A DNA stretch of 64,000 nucleotides from Pseudomonas fluorescens (lineage in GTDB: Bacteria > Pseudomonadota > Gammaproteobacteria > Pseudomonadales > Pseudomonadaceae), in contig NZ_CP015637.1 of NCBI RefSeq assembly GCF_001708445.1, positions 1,055,001-1,119,000 of the forward strand. The letters are read 5' to 3'. The position numbers and the translations under genes were made by a program. Below, one piece after another: positions 36,422 through 46,695 of this stretch (its first letter is position 1; each line of letters opens with the position of its first letter). Under the pieces are notes generated by a model. That model did no database searches. It was not told where the DNA came from and saw nothing but the letters and a program-made list of their open reading frames with translations.

Positions 36422-37909
36422 TCAGAACTTCCAAATCACGTCGACAAAGGCGCGATGCATGTACGAGTCGACTTGGCTGCCATAGGCGTCGCCCGGTTTG
36501 AACACACCTGCACGCAAGCGCACCAGGGTCGACGGTTCGTCGATCGAATGGCTGAGCCCAGCCGGCAGCAGGCCGGTCTTGAAGTACTTGGTGACCACCA
36601 GGTCCATCTCCTGGCCCAGGTCTTTCTTGCCGTCTTCCAGGGGCAGGGACGTGCTGGACAGGATCGCGCCGGTCACGTCATCGGTGTTGTTCTGCACGGC
36701 GTCGATGCCGTTGCTGCCGACCGGCTTGTTGCCGTCGACGCGCCAGAACTTGTGGTACACCAGGCTGGCGTCATAGTCCTCGCGCAGCTGCCAGGAACCG
36801 AACAGGCTCATGGACTGCATGTTGTTCATTTCGCCGCGGAATGCTTCGCCGAAACGGTGGACGCGGGACTGGGTACCGGTCCAGTTCGAACGGTTGCTTT
36901 GCAGGCCGTTCTGCTCGTATTCGGCACTGGCACGCGAATAGGCGGCGCCCACTTGCCACTGCGGGTCAAGGCGCAGGCGCACACCCAGGTCGGTGGCCCA
37001 GCCATTCAGGTCATCGCTGCGCTTGGCGTTGGTCGGGCGGGTGCCGTCGGCGTTCAAGGCATTGACCGTGTCGCGGTTGCCCTGCATGCCGGTGACGCTG
37101 GCCCAGTAGTTGACGGTGTTGGTGTTACGCCAGTTGTAGGCGTCGCTGTTGGCTTCGATGCCAAGCCAGGTCAGGTCGCCGTTTTCGCGCTTGTCCAACG
37201 AGTCGGTGGGCACGCCCGGCTCGGGATAGTCGAGCTTGCCGTCGTCATGGGTATGGTGACCGCGCAGGCCGATCCACTGCCCCGGCGTCCACTGGTAGGA
37301 CGCGTCGGCGTAGAAGTGCTGGCGGTCCTTGTCCTCGGGCGACAGTTCCTTGAGGTCGGTGCGGTATTCGCTGAAGCGTTCGGCTGCGCCGACATTGGCC
37401 TTGAGCAAGGTGGTGTCGAAGGTCCAGTTCAGCGCTTCGATATTGGTGTCGCGCCATTGGCCGTCGTCATTGTGCAGGCGTTGGCGACCGAGCTTGAGGA
37501 TCTCGCCAGGGTAGGGCGTGAAGCCGCTGTAGCCGACCCAGAATTCGCGCATGGCCAAGTAGTTTTTCTTGGTCTTGCGGTCGTCGTTGGTGGTTTGCTG
37601 GTTTTCGTCATCCGCCGACTGTTGCAGGGTGTCGGTCTCGATAATGTCGCTCGAAGCAACCGCCTGGCCCATGGCATAGGCGCTCCAGTTGCCGCTTTCG
37701 CCGTAGATCCACGGGCGCAGGTCGAGGCCGATGCCGTTGACGTCGCCGCCTTTCTGGGTGCCCAGGTCGCGGTCGTCTTCGGACTGGCCGGTGATTTTAA
37801 CGTCCATGCCGAAATTCTTGGTTTCAGTCAGTGCGGCCAGGGTCGGGCACGACCACAGCAGGGCAAAGGTCAGGCCGATGCCGGCCTGCACGAATGGATT
37901 GAGCTTCAT
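36422..37909 (-). CDS. algE: Alginate outer-membrane export channel AlgE
   Basis: 495 residues with a signal peptide ([15 protein letters not shown]) and an 18-strand beta-barrel pattern, charged loops and a terminal Phe ([11 protein letters not shown]) that serves as the barrel-assembly signal. It is the anion-selective channel for alginate. The ATG overlaps the algK stop by 4 bp, and the ribosome site AGGAA lies within algK. Confidence 0.96.
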   Translation of the reverse strand: MKLNPFVQAGIGLTFALLWSCPTLAALTETKNFGMDVKITGQSEDDRDLGTQKGGDVNGIGLDLRPWIYGESGNWSAYAMGQAVASSDIIETDTLQQSADDENQQTTNDDRKTKKNYLAMREFWVGYSGFTPYPGEILKLGRQRLHNDDGQWRDTNIEALNWTFDTTLLKANVGAAERFSEYRTDLKELSPEDKDRQHFYADASYQWTPGQWIGLRGHHTHDDGKLDYPEPGVPTDSLDKRENGDLTWLGIEANSDAYNWRNTNTVNYWASVTGMQGNRDTVNALNADGTRPTNAKRSDDLNGWATDLGVRLRLDPQWQVGAAYSRASAEYEQNGLQSNRSNWTGTQSRVHRFGEAFRGEMNNMQSMSLFGSWQLREDYDASLVYHKFWRVDGNKPVGSNGIDAVQNNTDDVTGAILSSTSLPLEDGKKDLGQEMDLVVTKYFKTGLLPAGLSHSIDEPSTLVRLRAGVFKPGDAYGSQVDSYMHRAFVDVIWKF

Positions 37910-39297
37910 AGGGATTCCTCGCCGTCTTCTTCTTGCAGGGCGTGCAGTTGCAGCGTGCTTTGGGCCAGGGTGCCGCGCGCGGCCAGTTCCTGTTGCACCA
38001 GGCGTTGGCCTTCGGCGCGTTGTTCCGGCGTCAGCGGGGCTTCGAGCTGCGTCGCCAACTCATTGGCCTCTGGCGTGTCCTGGGCTTTAGCCAACTGGCT
38101 GAAGACATAGGCGTTCAGTGGGTCGGGCTTGGTGCCCTTGCCTTGGGAAAACAATTGGGCGATGGCGAAGTCGGCGCTGTTCTGGCCGTTACGCGCGGCG
38201 GTGAGCAAATGGTCCAGGGCTTTTTGCGAGTACACCTTGCCCAGGTAGCCACGGCGGTAGATCTGGCCGAGGTAGTAATCGGCGGCCACTTCCTTGCCTA
38301 CGGCTTTTTCGAAATGCGCTTCGGCCGCCTTGGCGTCCGCCGGCACCCACTTGCCTTCGTAGTAGAGCTTGCCCAGCAACAGCTCGGCGCGCGGCTGGTC
38401 GGCGGCGCGGCCGTTGTTCAGGTACTTCATCATCTGGTCGACGTCGCCCAGTTCCGGGAAGTCGTAGAGCAGTTGCGCCAGGCTGACCCAGGAAGCGGGG
38501 TAGCCGGGGGCGATTTTTTCCAGCAGGGCCTGGGCGGTCTTCTCGTCGGTCTTGCCCAGGGTTGCATCGCCCAGCACGCGGGCGACGCTGTCGACGCGCT
38601 GTGCGGTGACGGTGCCACGGCTGTAGCCGGCTTCCATTTGCTTGAGCAGCTCGGCTTGTTTTTCCGGCTCGGCTTTTTTCTGGTAGACCGTGGCCAGTTC
38701 GACGTAGCAGATGTCGGTGGTGTTCAGCGCGGCTTTGCAGATGCGCTCTACGTCATCCAGGTGCTGGTCGTAGGTGTCCTGGGTGCGATACAGCAGCACC
38801 TGGGCCAGACCGGCTTCCGGGTAACCGGCCGCCTGCCATTTGTTGATCTGCTGCTGGGCATTCACGTTGGGGAAACTGTGCGGGTATTGCAGGTACAGCA
38901 TCGCCAGCGGGATCAGGGTGTTGCCTTCGCCATTGGCAAAGGCTTTTTTCAACAGGCCTTCGGCTTCATGGTGTTCGGCCTCGGTAGAGCCTGGCTTGGC
39001 CACCAGCAGGCGACCGAGACGGGCCTGGGCACGCGGCGAGGTATCCGCCGCTGCGCGGTAGGTGGCTTCGGCCTGTTTGATTTGCGCCGGATCGCGGGTG
39101 CCTACCTGGATGTCGGCCAGGCCCACCTGGGCCTCGCTGTAACCCAGGTCTGCCAGTTGCTGGTAATTCTGCTGCGCGGTGACGGTATCGCCACGCTTGA
39201 GCGCTTCATTGGCCAGGCGTTGGTCGGGCAGGCCGGCGCAACCGGCGAGGGCGATGGCCAGCGCCAGGGGCACCGGTAGGGTTCGAAGGGCGCTCAT
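37906..39297 (-). CDS. algK: Alginate assembly lipoprotein AlgK
   Basis: 463 residues. The lipoprotein signal ends in ALAGC. The rest is a run of Sel1/TPR-type helical repeats ([24 protein letters not shown]). It holds AlgE in the outer membrane and ties the complex together. It starts 2 bp after the alg44 stop, with only a weak AGG upstream, so translation may be coupled. Confidence 0.95.
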   Translation of the reverse strand: MSALRTLPVPLALAIALAGCAGLPDQRLANEALKRGDTVTAQQNYQQLADLGYSEAQVGLADIQVGTRDPAQIKQAEATYRAAADTSPRAQARLGRLLVAKPGSTEAEHHEAEGLLKKAFANGEGNTLIPLAMLYLQYPHSFPNVNAQQQINKWQAAGYPEAGLAQVLLYRTQDTYDQHLDDVERICKAALNTTDICYVELATVYQKKAEPEKQAELLKQMEAGYSRGTVTAQRVDSVARVLGDATLGKTDEKTAQALLEKIAPGYPASWVSLAQLLYDFPELGDVDQMMKYLNNGRAADQPRAELLLGKLYYEGKWVPADAKAAEAHFEKAVGKEVAADYYLGQIYRRGYLGKVYSQKALDHLLTAARNGQNSADFAIAQLFSQGKGTKPDPLNAYVFSQLAKAQDTPEANELATQLEAPLTPEQRAEGQRLVQQELAARGTLAQSTLQLHALQEEDGEESL

Positions 39298-39299
39298 GA

Positions 39300-40466
39300 T
39301 TAAAGACCTGCTGCCATGGCTTTATCGATCAGCCAGTTCAGGGAGGGGCCACGGTCGCTGGTCACTTCTACCGGGCGGCCGGCGTAGGTGCTGTCCAGGG
39401 GAGCATCCGGCTTGATCTGCACACGAATGTCGGAGGACAGGTCGGCGCTGTTCAGGCTGGTGCTGCTGACGATGGTGCCGGTGCGGACCTGCTCTTCGTC
39501 GGCGACCTGGAAGCTCACCGGGGTACCAGGGCGTACGTCGGCGAACTGGCGATAGGTGAAGCGTGCTTCCACATTGGCCAGGCTGCCGCGTGGCACCAGT
39601 TGGAAGATCACATCGCCCTTGCTGGCGTACTGACCGTCGGCCACCAGTTGCTGGGCCACGACGCAGTCGCATGGGGAGGTCAGGGTGCCGGTCATTTGCT
39701 TGCCGAACAGTTCTTCGACCTTGGCCGGTTGCAGCTGGTCTTCGTCGAGGTGGCCCTTGAGTACGTCGAGCATGCTGGTGCTGAAGGTGGCCAGTGGTGC
39801 GCCCTTGGCCGCAACCGCATCACCTTTGAGCAGGCTTTGCACGGTACCGTCGCGCGGCATGGTCACGTTCATGCCGGGTACGCTGACCAGGCCCGCCTGG
39901 GCGTGGGTAACGAAGTACATGCCGTACAGCGACTTGAAGACAAACCCGAACGCCGCCAGGCCCACGAGGAAGATCGCCAGGCTGAACGTCACGGCGCGCA
40001 GGCGGCCGGAGGCGCTCATGTTGCTGCCGCCATCCTTGACCTTGCGGGCCTTGGTGAAGTTGTCGCGTTGCAGGGTGGCGAGCACATCACCCATGGTCAC
40101 GATGTCGCCGGACAAGTGCGAGGTGATCAGGTGGCGCAGGGTGGAAATATCCTGGGCGTCGAGGTTCTGGAACTGGCAACCGGTACGGCCGCTCTGGCGG
40201 TCGTAGGAGCGAATCTGCAACTCCACATCCATGGCCAGGCCGAGGTTATCGATGACGAATTGCAGGCGGCCCTTGTGCACTTCACCCACGGTCAATGGCT
40301 GGGTGGCGGTGAACGCCAGGCCGCCGGCGGACAGGTCGATCACGCGTGCTTCGGTCTGGGTGCGGTCAGTGTTGAAGAAGCGCAGCTTGGCCGGGATTTT
40401 GACCCGGGCATGTTGGCGCTGGGCTTCGGATTCGTGGACAACGTTGGCGTTTACTTGGCTGTTCAT
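39300..40466 (-). CDS. alg44: Alginate co-polymerase and c-di-GMP receptor Alg44
   Basis: 388 residues. The N-terminal PilZ domain has Arg17 and Arg21 (QRQHAR), then DLSAGG with Asp44 and Ser46, matching the c-di-GMP contacts of P. aeruginosa Alg44. A membrane helix follows at about 165 (FSLAIFLVGLAAFGFVF) and an HlyD-like periplasmic domain. It activates Alg8 when c-di-GMP is bound. Confidence 0.96.
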   Translation of the reverse strand: MNSQVNANVVHESEAQRQHARVKIPAKLRFFNTDRTQTEARVIDLSAGGLAFTATQPLTVGEVHKGRLQFVIDNLGLAMDVELQIRSYDRQSGRTGCQFQNLDAQDISTLRHLITSHLSGDIVTMGDVLATLQRDNFTKARKVKDGGSNMSASGRLRAVTFSLAIFLVGLAAFGFVFKSLYGMYFVTHAQAGLVSVPGMNVTMPRDGTVQSLLKGDAVAAKGAPLATFSTSMLDVLKGHLDEDQLQPAKVEELFGKQMTGTLTSPCDCVVAQQLVADGQYASKGDVIFQLVPRGSLANVEARFTYRQFADVRPGTPVSFQVADEEQVRTGTIVSSTSLNSADLSSDIRVQIKPDAPLDSTYAGRPVEVTSDRGPSLNWLIDKAMAAGL

Positions 40467-40504
40467 CAGGGCAATTTCCTAGAGTTAATTCAGGCTTGGC
40501 AGGG

Positions 40505-41986
40505 TCAGACCATCATCAGCAACACGGCGACGAAGATGCTGCCGGCGGAGAAGGTCATGGTCCGAGACGACCAGGTGTTGAACCAACGTTGAAAGCTGGC
40601 CAAATCGCGGGTCAGTTTGGTGTCCTGGCGGGTCCAGGACTGTTGATCAAGGCGGAAGAACACGTAGATCTTCACCAGCGCGCCCATGATCTGGTTGTAA
40701 TAGAGAATCACCGGGTAGGCCGGGCCGATCTTGTGGCCGGAGCACGACAGCAGCAGGGTGAGGATCAGGCGGGTGATGCCGATCCACAGCAGGTAGGCGA
40801 GGATGAACGCGCCGCCGTACTTGAAGGTGGCGATGATCGCCACGGTCAGGCCGAGCAGGGAGGTCCACATCGACACGCGCTGGTCGAACAGCACCACGCT
40901 GGTGAACAGGCCCAACCGACGTACGCCCAGGCCCAGGGCACGGGAGTTCTGGCGCAGGTTGTTGCCGTACCAGCGGAACATCAGCTTGCGGCTGGCCTTG
41001 ATAAAGCTCTTTTCCGGCGGGTGTTCCACCGTATTGATCGCGGCGTCCGGCACGTAGAACGTGTCGTAGCCCAGGCGCATCAGGCTGAACCAGCTGGACT
41101 TGTCATCGCCGGTCAAAAACTTGAAGCGGCCCAGGCGCCAGTGTTGCAGCGAGTCGCTTTCCACATCGGCGATAAAGCCCGGGTCAGTGACGACGCTGGC
41201 ACGGAACACCGACATGCGCCCGGTCATGGTCAGTACGCGCTTGGACAGGGCCATGGAGCACATGTTGATGTGACGTTGGGCGAAGCGCAGTTTGTGCCAC
41301 TCGCTCATGATGTAGCCGCCACGGACTTCGCAGAACTCGTTGGTGGTCAGGCCGCCGACATTGTCGAACAGCTGGAACCACGGCACGGTCTTGCGCACGA
41401 CGCCTTCGGCAAGCACGGTGTCGCCATCGATCACGGCGACCACGGCACGTTCGTCCGGCAGGTGGCGGGAGATCGCGCGAAAGCCGAAGGCCAGGCCGTC
41501 GCGCTTGCCGGTACCGGCGATGCGCACGAAGTCGAGCTTGACGTGGTCAGGCGGGTTCATGCGTTCCCACAGGCTCTTTACCAGCAGCTCATCGGACATT
41601 TCCACCAGCGAGCAGACCACGGTGGTGGGGAAGCCGCACTCGATGGCCTCGCGAATCACCGAGCTGTACACCTGGGCTGTGGTCAGCGCGTCGATACGGA
41701 AGCTGGTGACCATCAGGAACACATGGGACGGGTCTGCGGCTTTGCCCAGCTTGCGCACTTTGCGGCGCAGGTGGGGGTAGACCACGTACAGGAACAGCAT
41801 GCCGCGAAAGAAATGCGTCGCACCCATCGAGTAGCGCCAGATACCGACGGCGCCAATCAGGAAAATAAAATTCTTCGACTCCGAGTCGAATGTACTCGCC
41901 GGCAGCAGCAGGGCGAGTCCCATCAGCAGGCTGAGGAACAGCAGCCAGCCGGCGGATTGCAGTAGTACATGTTTTAACTTGGACAT
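40505..41986 (-). CDS. alg8: Alginate polymerase Alg8 (glycosyltransferase family 2)
   Basis: 493 residues from the ATG at 41986; the open frame runs upstream of it, but the 494-residue P. aeruginosa protein supports this start. It has membrane helices at the N-terminus ([17 protein letters not shown]), a GT2 domain with [12 protein letters not shown] and [12 protein letters not shown], and C-terminal helices. It polymerises GDP-mannuronate at the inner membrane with Alg44. It is separated from algD by 83 bp. Confidence 0.96.
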   Translation of the reverse strand: MSKLKHVLLQSAGWLLFLSLLMGLALLLPASTFDSESKNFIFLIGAVGIWRYSMGATHFFRGMLFLYVVYPHLRRKVRKLGKAADPSHVFLMVTSFRIDALTTAQVYSSVIREAIECGFPTTVVCSLVEMSDELLVKSLWERMNPPDHVKLDFVRIAGTGKRDGLAFGFRAISRHLPDERAVVAVIDGDTVLAEGVVRKTVPWFQLFDNVGGLTTNEFCEVRGGYIMSEWHKLRFAQRHINMCSMALSKRVLTMTGRMSVFRASVVTDPGFIADVESDSLQHWRLGRFKFLTGDDKSSWFSLMRLGYDTFYVPDAAINTVEHPPEKSFIKASRKLMFRWYGNNLRQNSRALGLGVRRLGLFTSVVLFDQRVSMWTSLLGLTVAIIATFKYGGAFILAYLLWIGITRLILTLLLSCSGHKIGPAYPVILYYNQIMGALVKIYVFFRLDQQSWTRQDTKLTRDLASFQRWFNTWSSRTMTFSAGSIFVAVLLMMV

Positions 41987-42069
41987 AAGCGTCATCCGGA
42001 AGGGAAGGAGGTTCCCGGCTGCAAGCGCTGGGGATGAAGACGCTTGCAGCCCGGAACTTGCCGTCGCTG

Positions 42070-43386
42070 TTACCAGCAAATACCTTCGGTGCGGCCGCTC
42101 ACACTGGTGGCTTTGGACATGAAGCCCACCAGGTCGACCACTTGCTTGCCATCCGGCGCGTTATGCGCCAAGGCACGGAACTTCTCGTCACGGTTGCCGA
42201 GGATGATCACGTCGGAGTTGTTGATCACGTCGTCGAAGTCCGAATTGAGCAGGGACGACACGTGCGGGATCTTGCCTTCGATGTAATCTTTGTTCGCACC
42301 GTGCACACGGGCGTATTCGACGTTGCTGTCGTAGATGCTCAGGTCGTAACCCTTGCCGATCAGCATCTCGGCCAGTTCTACCAGCGGGCTTTCGCGCAGG
42401 TCGTCGGTACCGGCCTTGAAGCTCAGGCCCAGCAGGGCGACTTTGCGTTTGTCGTGGCCGGCGACGATGTCGAAGGCGTTCTGTACCTGGGATTCGTTGC
42501 TGCGCATCAGCGAGTTGAGCAGTGGCGCGTCGACGTCCAGGGAGCTGGCGCGGTAAGTCAGGGCACGCACGTCTTTGGGCAGGCAGGAGCCGCCGAACGC
42601 GAAGCCTGGGCGCATGTAGTACTGGGACAGGTTGAGGGTCTTGTCCTGGCAGACCACTTCCATCACTTCGCGACCATCGACGCCGACGGCCTTGGCGATG
42701 TTGCCGATCTCGTTGGCGAAGGTCACCTTGGTGGCGTGCCACACGTTGCAGGTGTACTTGATCATCTCGGCGACGGCGATGTCCTTGCGGATGATCGGAG
42801 CGTCGAGTTCTTCGTACAGCGACTGCAGGACGTCGCCGGAAGCTTTGTCGAACTCGCCGATAACGGTCATCGGTGGCAGGTCGTAGTCGGCGATGGCGGT
42901 GGATTCACGCAGGAATTCCGGGTTGACCGCGACACCGAAGTCGATGCCGGCTTTCTTGCCGGAGCAGTCTTCGAGGATCGGGATCACCACGTTGGCGACG
43001 GTGCCCGGCAATACGGTGCTGCGCACCACGATGGTGTGGCGGGTGGTCTTGTCACGCAGGACAAAACCGATCTCGCGGCATACCGATTCGATGTAGTTGA
43101 GTTCCAGGTCGCCGTTTTTCTTGCTGGGCGTGCCGACGCAAATCATCGACAGGTCCGTATCGCGAATCGCTTCGGCGAAGTTGGTCGTACCGCGCAGGCG
43201 ACCGTTTGCGATGCCTTGGCTCAACAGTTCGCCCAGACCCGGCTCAACGATCGGCGATTTACCGGCATTGATCAGGTCGATCTTTTCCTTGGAGATGTCT
43301 ACGCCCACCACTTCGTGGCCACGGGCAGACAGGCAACCGGCACAGACTGCGCCGACGTAACCCAAACCAAATATGCTGATGCGCAT
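42070..43386 (-). CDS. algD: GDP-mannose 6-dehydrogenase AlgD
   Basis: 438 residues. It has the Rossmann motif [12 protein letters not shown] at 6-17 and the catalytic Cys268 in FGGSCLPKD. It oxidises GDP-mannose to GDP-mannuronate, the committed step of alginate synthesis. It is the first gene of the operon. The ribosome site AGAGG is good. Upstream is an 827-bp regulatory region with an AlgU-type promoter. Confidence 0.97.
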   Translation of the reverse strand: MRISIFGLGYVGAVCAGCLSARGHEVVGVDISKEKIDLINAGKSPIVEPGLGELLSQGIANGRLRGTTNFAEAIRDTDLSMICVGTPSKKNGDLELNYIESVCREIGFVLRDKTTRHTIVVRSTVLPGTVANVVIPILEDCSGKKAGIDFGVAVNPEFLRESTAIADYDLPPMTVIGEFDKASGDVLQSLYEELDAPIIRKDIAVAEMIKYTCNVWHATKVTFANEIGNIAKAVGVDGREVMEVVCQDKTLNLSQYYMRPGFAFGGSCLPKDVRALTYRASSLDVDAPLLNSLMRSNESQVQNAFDIVAGHDKRKVALLGLSFKAGTDDLRESPLVELAEMLIGKGYDLSIYDSNVEYARVHGANKDYIEGKIPHVSSLLNSDFDDVINNSDVIILGNRDEKFRALAHNAPDGKQVVDLVGFMSKATSVSGRTEGICW

Positions 43387-43873
43387 CGCAATTACCTCTT
43401 TGTCATTGAAGACGGTATTTAAAACATGCCATTAGATGGCCGGAGTTCATGTTTGCAAGCGTCACAAATGCCGCGAAAGTTGGGCGAATAGACGCCGACT
43501 TGCCGCGTACAGGCATGTTGAATAACGAGTGACTAACTATTGCACTCAAGTTGTGCGCAACTTGGCCTTGTTATTGGGGCCTGCCCTCAAATGCAGCCAG
43601 CCTTCCTGGGAGAAGGGCCTGGCGTCAGTGCCGCAGGGCTTTGATAAAGGCTACAAGCCTTTAAATATCAATGCCTTGGGTTATCTCACTGACCCATTAG
43701 GGTAAGCACAGCCTTGGCCTATAGTGCGTGGCAATTCATCCTTGTCGCCGCTCTTAACTAATCGGTTGGTAAAGTGACCCCTGAGTCAAAGTTCAATGTG
43801 ACAACTTCGCTACTTCCGTTGGTCGGCCATGTAAGTCATCTCTTACAGAAACAGAGAATTTCGTTACCGGTGG

Positions 43874-43901
43874 TATGAGCGGTGCTTTAGGACGAAGTTC
43901 C
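43874..43901 (-). promoter_or_regulatory. AlgU (sigma-22/RpoE-type) promoter of the alginate operon
   Basis: Read on the minus strand: GGAACTT, 16 bp after GAACTT, TCATA. The -35 GAACTT core is a perfect match to the AlgU consensus and the -10 TC is kept (consensus TCtgA). The start would be near 43866. Confidence 0.75.
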
Positions 43902-44163
43902 GGGCCACTCATCCTGTTTCCGGAAATTTCTTGAAATATTGGCAAAGATGGCACTGGTACTATATTGATAGCACTTGCTATTTGGGCCAGTAGTTACGGG
44001 GAGTTGGCGCGCGGGGATAGTTTTTTGCCACTAGTAATTAAAAAGTGGGGTGCCACTACGAAAAAAAATGACGAATGTCGAGTGAAAGAAATTTTAGAGA
44101 AGTGTCAGAATATTTTTTGACGCCAAAAAATTGGCTATTCCTGATCTGAAATGCACCCAAAAT

Positions 44164-44193
44164 GTGTGAGGGGGCAAGCCCCTCCCACATGTG
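44164..44193. repeat. Single REP of the GTGGGAGGGGG class, after yaaA
   Basis: TGTGAGGGGGCAAGCC then CCTCCCACA is an imperfect palindrome forming a short hairpin, 20 bp past the yaaA stop. It may act as its terminator on the minus strand. Confidence 0.7.
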
Positions 44194-44213
44194 GATTTCA
44201 TTGCCCGAAAGCC

Positions 44214-44993
44214 TTATTCCGGTGCGTGATCGCGCAAAAACACCAGCTTGTCCGGCTTGGACTGCTCTGCATTGAAGCGGTAGCCCTGCACCTCGAACTG
44301 CTTGAGCTGGGCCGGGTCATTGATACGCTCTTGGATCACGAAACGGCTCATCATGCCCCGGGCCTTTTTCGCGTAGAAGCTGATGATCTTGTACTGGCCG
44401 TTCTTCAGGTCCTTGAACTCGGTATTGATGATCCGCGCGTTCAGGGCGGTGCGCTTGACCGCCGAAAAATACTCGTTGGATGCCAGGTTGAGCAGCACGT
44501 CATCGCCTTGTTCGGCCAGCGCCTGGTTGAGCCACTCGCTGAGGCGCGTGCCCCAGAAGGCGTACAGGTCCTTGCCACGGGCGTTGGCGAGCTTGGTGCC
44601 CATCTCCAGGCGGTACGGCATCATCAGGTCCAGGGGGCGCAGCAGGCCGTACAGGCCCGAGAGCATGCGCAGGTGGTCCTGGGCGTAGCTGAAGTCGGCA
44701 TCGCTGAAGGTGTCGGCGTTGAGGCCGGTGTACACGTCGCCCTTGAACGCCAATAAGGCCTGCTTGGCATTCTCTGGGGTGAAGGCCGGGATCCAGCTGC
44801 CGAAGCGGGCGGCGTTGAGGCCGCCGATCTTGTCGGACACGTGCATCAATTCGCTGATCTGCGCCGGGCTCAGCTGACGCAGTTGCTCGATCAGTTCCTG
44901 GGAATGGTCCAGGTATTGCGGCTGGGTGAAGCGCGCAGTGACCGGCTTTGACTCGAAGTCGAGGGTTTTGGCGGGGGAAATCACCATCAGCAT
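44214..44993 (-). CDS. yaaA: Peroxide stress protein YaaA (UPF0246)
   Basis: 259 residues, the usual size. It has the family N-terminus [12 protein letters not shown] and the conserved [21 protein letters not shown] and [11 protein letters not shown] segments. E. coli YaaA lowers free intracellular iron during peroxide stress. The ribosome site is CAGGAG. It is monocistronic and divergent from the deacetylase-like gene with a REPIN between them. Confidence 0.93.
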   Translation of the reverse strand: MLMVISPAKTLDFESKPVTARFTQPQYLDHSQELIEQLRQLSPAQISELMHVSDKIGGLNAARFGSWIPAFTPENAKQALLAFKGDVYTGLNADTFSDADFSYAQDHLRMLSGLYGLLRPLDLMMPYRLEMGTKLANARGKDLYAFWGTRLSEWLNQALAEQGDDVLLNLASNEYFSAVKRTALNARIINTEFKDLKNGQYKIISFYAKKARGMMSRFVIQERINDPAQLKQFEVQGYRFNAEQSKPDKLVFLRDHAPE

Positions 44994-45078
44994 GAAGTCG
45001 TCTCCTGTAATCGTGCGCGGATTCTAGGGGTTGCGGCGTTTTGACTCCACCTATGAAACCCATAGATGCCTCGATTTC

Positions 45079-45178
45079 TGTAGGAGCAAGCTTGCTCGCG
45101 AAAAACGAAAAGACACCGCGTTGATTCAGGATGCCCGCGTCAGCGTTAACGTATTTCGCGAGCAAGCTCGCTCCTGCA
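45079..45178. repeat. 100-bp REPIN between yaaA and the deacetylase-like gene
   Basis: Bounded by TGTAGGAGCAAGCTTGCTCG and its inverse with two mismatches (GCAAGC for GCGAGC on the left and TGCA for TACA on the right). The loop GACACCGCGTTGATTCAGGA matches the copy at 28515 in the same orientation. It sits in the divergent promoter region. Confidence 0.9.
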
Positions 45179-45222
45179 ATGATCGGCTATAGTGCGCGAC
45201 GACTCTGGAGAAGGAGACCCTG

Positions 45223-46347
45223 GTGCGAATTGCGCTTTTATTATCCGCTTGCCTGTTCTGCATGAGCGCCCAAGCGGCGCCGGTGGATGTAGCCAGCCTG
45301 GACCGTGGCACCTGGCCCGAAAAGCTCAGCAGCCCGGCGCTGTTCGATGTGGCTTCGCGTGCGGAAATCCTGATGTTTGCCCATAGCCTGATCGCCAGCG
45401 AAGCCCAGGATGACGCGGCGCTCAAGCAGCGCCTGGGGTTGAAGATCATCAACCTGGCGGCCATCGATGACCTGCGTCGCCAGCTCTGGCGGCGCTTGCT
45501 GGAGAACTACACCTTCGCCCAGCAGAGCTGTGAGGAAGATGCCTCGTTCTGCTACCTGGTGGAAAACATGGACGATCTGCGCGAGCAGGCGGGCAAGTTC
45601 GAAGTCGGCGAAAACTCCTTCTATATAGGCTGGGCCGGCCCGAGCCATGTTTTCCATGAGCGTTATCTGGACGAGCTGCTGCGCAAGGCCGCGCTGTTCC
45701 CGCAGATCAGCAGCGAAGTCGCGCGTTTCGGTGATCACGAGCGCAATGGCGATGAACTCAACGACCGCCTGTTCCTGTTGACCTTCGACGGCGGGCCGGC
45801 ACCGGTCAGTGGCAATACCGACTGGCTTACCGAGTACCTGCGCAAGCAGAAGATGAATGCCACCTTCTTCGTGCTCGGCAGCAGCCTGCAAAACCGTGTG
45901 GAGCGTAGTTCGGCTGCCGATGTGCAGGCGCTGTACCAGGGCCAGTGCGTCGGCATCCAGGGGTGGCAGTACCGTTCCCACAGCCATTGGGTCGACTGGC
46001 AGAGTTCGATCACCCGCAGTGCATCGCTGGCGCAGAACCTGATGCCGGAAAACTACGTACCGCTGTTTCGCCCGCCCTACGCTCAGCGGCGTGCGGACAG
46101 CCAGGGCTTCTTCCAGGCCCAGGGCCTGCAGGTGGCGTTGTGGGACATCGACTCCCAGGACGAGCCGGGCAAACTCAAGGCCGATGAGTCGGCGCAACGG
46201 GTACTGACGCTGATGCTGTTGTGGCGCAAAGGGGTGATTGTGTTTCACGACACCCAGGACAAGGCGCGGGTGGCATTGCCGCTGTTGCTGCAGGCAACGG
46301 CGCAAAGTGGCCTGGGCTGGCAGGACTGCCACGAGGCGTTTCGCTGA
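45223..46347 (+). CDS. Polysaccharide-deacetylase-like protein with degenerate metal site
   Basis: 374 residues from a GTG with AAGGAG upstream. It has a signal peptide (ALLLSACLFCMSAQA), an N-terminal helical region of about 165 residues, then a NodB-like domain. Motif 1 is TFDGGP at 187-192, so the catalytic Asp189 stays but the metal-binding second Asp is Gly190. Motif 2 reads GWQYRSHS with Gln249 in place of the first His and His253 kept. Motif 3 RPPY (283-286) and a late IVFHDT are normal. It is probably periplasmic; it may be inactive or use an altered site. Confidence 0.82.
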   Translation: MRIALLLSACLFCMSAQAAPVDVASLDRGTWPEKLSSPALFDVASRAEILMFAHSLIASEAQDDAALKQRLGLKIINLAAIDDLRRQLWRRLLENYTFAQQSCEEDASFCYLVENMDDLREQAGKFEVGENSFYIGWAGPSHVFHERYLDELLRKAALFPQISSEVARFGDHERNGDELNDRLFLLTFDGGPAPVSGNTDWLTEYLRKQKMNATFFVLGSSLQNRVERSSAADVQALYQGQCVGIQGWQYRSHSHWVDWQSSITRSASLAQNLMPENYVPLFRPPYAQRRADSQGFFQAQGLQVALWDIDSQDEPGKLKADESAQRVLTLMLLWRKGVIVFHDTQDKARVALPLLLQATAQSGLGWQDCHEAFR

Positions 46348-46695
46348 AAAGATGAAGTGCCCGGCCCTGTTGGGGATGAGGCGTTTACGGGGAAATTTTG
46401 TGCGACATTTCGATGCAGGCGGACTTCCGACTTTAACGGGGTAGCTGGCACTCGGCTAGTGCTATTCGTCATCCTGAAAAATAAACTTCAAAAAACCGTC
46501 AAAGTGCTTTTTCCTGTCATGGGTTTTGCGGTATTACGAAGTCAGATCGCCGAAACCTGCAACACAGGTGGCGTCTTCCAAGACTCCTCATGTGGGCACT
46601 GCCCTTGATGTCACTCAAGGTGCGGTCGGTGGTCGAATCGAGGCGCAGCACTGTTGTGGTATTGCGTCGACTGGCTCCCACAAAGGTGACCGAGT
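46348..46695. other. Intergenic region before phoH
   Basis: 348 bp between two same-strand genes. I see no REP element, strong hairpin or credible coding frame, only several T- and A-rich patches around 46460-46530. The phoH promoter presumably lies here but I cannot place it. Confidence 0.5.

Larger units (their letters stand above)
43387..44213 (-). promoter_or_regulatory. algD upstream regulatory region
   Basis: The 827-bp gap between algD and yaaA holds the AlgU-type promoter at 43874-43901, a leader of about 480 nt (AlgU-type algD promoters with long leaders are known in P. aeruginosa), and an AT-rich zone at 44010-44130. A cluster of TGGCA/TGCCA half-sites lies at 43940, 43949, 44026 and 44051. 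AlgR-box-like sequences (TCCGTTGGTC at 43815, 8 of 10 to ACCGTTCGTC; TTCGTC on the minus strand near 44071) are weak. An imperfect 14-bp dyad ATAGCACTTGCTAT is at 43968. There is no coding frame with a credible start. Confidence 0.6.

Noticed and set aside
36407..38110. 567-codon open frame on the plus strand
   Set aside because: Shadow of algE and the end of algK, both of which are clearly real on the other strand.
43815..43824. AlgR box
   Set aside because: Only 8 of 10 matches to ACCGTTCGTC and located inside the leader; too weak to list as a separate site.
43387..44213. Hidden gene or riboswitch in the algD upstream gap
   Set aside because: No credible start and frame on either strand and no recognisable riboswitch core; the long gap fits the known complex algD control region.
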